Below are positions 62,785 to 64,000 of a DNA stretch of 64,000 bases, one piece after another (the stretch's first letter is position 1; the number at the start of each line of letters is the position of its first letter). A program made the position numbers and the translations under genes. The notes beneath the pieces are model-generated. The model was not told the origin of the DNA, made no database searches, and saw nothing but the letters and a program-made list of their open reading frames with translations. The stretch comes from Promicromonospora sp. MEB111 (GTDB lineage Bacteria > Actinomycetota > Actinomycetes > Actinomycetales > Cellulomonadaceae): assembly GCF_030209445.1 (NCBI RefSeq), contig NZ_JARVSD010000008.1, positions 372,001-436,000 on the forward strand. Reading direction: 5' to 3'.

Positions 62785-62880
62785 CTACAGACAGCCTCGG
62801 GGGCAGCGGCCGGTCTCGCACATCGAGCGTGCGTCGACGGCGAGGGCGCGGTCGGGGAGTGCGGAGCGCACGGTGCTCAA
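62785..62880 (-). CDS. cysteine-rich leader peptide of the cysK-cysE operon
   Basis: 31 codons from TTG 62880, with GGGAGGA five nt upstream (62885-62891), the best ribosome site in the region. The end reads [12 protein letters not shown], placing three Cys codons in the last eleven. Overall it resembles the R-x-x-VD-x-x-R...C leader peptides seen before sulfur genes in streptomycetes, as I remember them. The stop codon is the base of an 8-bp stem (GAGCGTCC with GGACGCTC, 62785-62778 and 62728-62721), and a second GACGCTC at 62700-62694 could replace it. Ribosome stalling at Cys codons could therefore change folding. An ATG at 62823 would give only the last 12 residues. Confidence 0.6.
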   Translation of the reverse strand: MSTVRSALPDRALAVDARSMCETGRCPRGCL

Positions 62881-62957
62881 GACGTCCTCCCTGCGTGTGG
62901 CGACCGTGTGGTCGCGCGGCTGCGTGTCACGTGGCGAGCGGGTGGCTCGACTCGTGC

Positions 62958-62986
62958 AGGTTACGCGGGCAGCCACTGTGAGACAA
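62958..62986 (-). promoter_or_regulatory. promoter of the cysK-cysE operon
   Basis: TTGTCT (62986-62981), exact 17-nt spacer, TAACCT (62963-62958) on the minus strand. The predicted start is near 62951, about 70 nt before the leader peptide. The -35 lies inside a dyad (62980-62996). Confidence 0.6.
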
Positions 62987-63017
62987 GATCTGTCTCAGGT
63001 ATCGATCATGTCGATAC
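62980..63017. promoter_or_regulatory. two adjacent dyads over and above the cysK -35
   Basis: GAGACA-AGATC-TGTCTC (62980-62996) overlaps the -35, and GTATCGA-TCATG-TCGATAC (62999-63017) follows two bases later. Two different palindromes suggest a repressor and an activator, or two dimers. AGAC/GTCT half sites recall the McbR operator of corynebacteria, which is only a resemblance. Confidence 0.5.
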
Positions 63018-63135
63018 TTTGCGCTTGCTTGCCTCGTCCGTGAGCGCGGGAGCACCGCCGTCGTGCTCACACGGGGTGAAACAGTTGAGGCCGCGTCGCA
63101 TGTCTGGCAGGTCTCCGGGGAAGTGGTTGCGCAGT

Positions 63136-63184
63136 CGAGGGGGTAACGCTGAGCTAGCAGTGCTGCCTCAGCGTTACCCCCTCG
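63136..63184. repeat. palindromic repeat family B, copy 2
   Basis: Perfect 18-bp arms CGAGGGGGTAACGCTGAG / CTCAGCGTTACCCCCTCG around CTAGCAGTGCTGC. The core GTAACGCTGAGCTAGCAGTG matches copy 1 (21760-21810) read on the other strand. It is in the 5' region of the NTF2-like gene, in the ~390-bp gap that otherwise holds only the cysK promoter. Confidence 0.75.
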
Positions 63185-63269
63185 GCTGCACATGGCTTCC
63201 CCCGGCAGCCCTGCGCGGAGCGGCACGTCCTGCTTAAGGTCGGGGCAACCGAACGCCCAGGAGGCACTC

Positions 63270-63599
63270 ATGGCTGCTACCGAACTGCCCGCCGCGATCC
63301 AGGAGTTCATCGACGCGACCAACGCCGGCGACACCGAGCGCTTCGTCGCGACGTTCACCGACGACGCCTACCTGAACGACTGGGGCCGCGAGTTCCACGG
63401 CCCGGAGGGCGTGCGGAGCTGGAACGAGACCGACAACATCGGGATGAAGAGCCAGTTCGAGCTCGTATCCGTGGCGCCCGGGGACGGTCCGGACGCCTAC
63501 ACCGTCACGATCAAGGTGACGAGCAACCGGTTCAACGGGACGGGGCCGTTCAAGTTCGACCTGCGCGGCGGCAAGGTCGCGAGCCTCGTGCTGAGCTGA
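63270..63599 (+). CDS. NTF2-like / SnoaL-fold small protein
   Basis: 109 aa from ATG 63270 with GGAGG six nt upstream. Cone-shaped NTF2 fold: IQEFIDATNAGDTERFVATF, DAYLNDWGREFHGPEGVRSW and a final strand GGKVASLVLS. Function cannot be told from fold. Second protein of this fold in the window (other at 24190). Confidence 0.87.
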   Translation: MAATELPAAIQEFIDATNAGDTERFVATFTDDAYLNDWGREFHGPEGVRSWNETDNIGMKSQFELVSVAPGDGPDAYTVTIKVTSNRFNGTGPFKFDLRGGKVASLVLS

Positions 63600-63623
63600 G
63601 CGGGCGTCCGGACGAGCGGCGCA

Positions 63624-64000
63624 TCACCAGATCGCGACCTCCGCGCCCAGCTCCAGGCCCTTCTCGGTCGCGACCGCCGACGAGATCGTCACGTCGGTCT
63701 CGTCCTCGGGGAAGGCCACGCCCTCGACGAGCTGGTCGAGCTGGTCGTTGCCGAGCTGGTCGGCGAGCGTGGCGAGGGGGAGCGAGATCCCGGCGAACTC
63801 GACGGACTCCGCGCGCAGCACTGCCCGGCCGTTCTCGGCGGCCACGGAGAGGAGCACGTCCACGTTCTGCTCGCTGCCCGCGATCGAGAGCGGCACCTGC
63901 GCGACCAGGTTGCCGGACTGCGGCGTGACCTCGAGGTCCGGCAGGTCGGCGGCCGAGCGGGCCATGTCGGTGAGCGCCGCGGGCGAGACCTCCGCGCGCA
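63624..64000 (-). CDS. LmeA-like (DUF2993) phospholipid-binding protein, N-terminus cut by edge
   Basis: Open to the right edge, so only the C-terminal ~124 residues are visible. Features: VTPQSGNLVAQVPLSIAGSE, VEFAGISLPLATLADQL and the closing ATEKGLELGAEVAIW. The family includes mycobacterial LmeA, a lipid-binding protein for lipomannan elongation in the periplasm. No signal peptide can be checked here. Convergent with the NTF2-like gene, 24 bp apart. Confidence 0.75.
   Translation of the reverse strand, partial: RAEVSPAALTDMARSAADLPDLEVTPQSGNLVAQVPLSIAGSEQNVDVLLSVAAENGRAVLRAESVEFAGISLPLATLADQLGNDQLDQLVEGVAFPEDETDVTISSAVATEKGLELGAEVAIW

Noticed and set aside
63192-63269. Longer N-terminus for the NTF2-like protein
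   Set aside because: It would run through the end of palindrome B, and the ATG at 63270 has a strong ribosome site.

Overview
The window is very GC-rich, uses GTG starts and 4-bp ATGA/GTGA gene overlaps freely, and carries actinobacterial marker genes: PknG with GlnH/GlnX, oligoribonuclease, an Eis-type acetyltransferase, an F420-type luciferase-family oxidoreductase, a group II truncated globin and an IniA/DynA-like GTPase pair. I infer an actinomycete, most likely of the order Micrococcales. This is inference from gene content, because no rRNA is present. It reads as ordinary chromosome: no phage, plasmid, IS element or CRISPR array was seen.

Layout. 1-1592: oligoribonuclease (cut by the left edge) and two tiny basic proteins. 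1855-3779: an HTH regulator coupled to an MFS exporter. 3797-16249: ten minus-strand genes, nearly all overlapping by 4 bp, encoding TelA-like protein, an unknown, a CbbX-type AAA ATPase, a GlnX-like membrane sensor, a GlnH-like lipoprotein, a coiled-coil protein, PknG, PP2C phosphatase, a VWA protein and an FHA protein. 16504-21702: a complete dipeptide/nickel-type ABC importer with fused ATPases. 21964-30142: YCII protein, ATP-dependent DNA ligase, three regulator/enzyme groups and a secreted peptidase. 30220-30293: tRNA-Arg(UCU). 30415-42248: two copies of a dynamin-like GTPase pair flanking an SSB paralogue, EttA and two tandem degenerate APH-fold pseudokinases. 42277-50016: thioesterases, globin, lone EIIB, MscS channel, MalQ and a Q-rich membrane protein. 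50224-58715: PepN, an M13 peptidase, RpiB, a Nei-type glycosylase, an APH-fold kinase and an Eis-like protein. 58801-64000: an alkyltransferase-like protein, LLM oxidoreductase, YjbR protein, a cysK-cysE operon with a cysteine-rich leader peptide, an NTF2-like protein and a partial LmeA-like gene.

Three things stand out. First, the PknG locus is much larger than the known glnX-glnH-pknG trio: it joins an extracellular amino-acid sensor, a kinase, a phosphatase, a phosphothreonine reader and TelA/VWA/AAA machinery in one transcription unit. Three of its proteins share a small GYCxxCGTP zinc knuckle. Second, cysK is preceded by a long leader encoding a 31-residue peptide with a good ribosome site and three cysteines near its end, which suggests cysteine-responsive attenuation. 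Third, intergenic regions carry very long near-perfect palindromes, and two sequence families recur (three copies of one, two of the other). Most sit at 3' ends of genes, especially between convergent genes.
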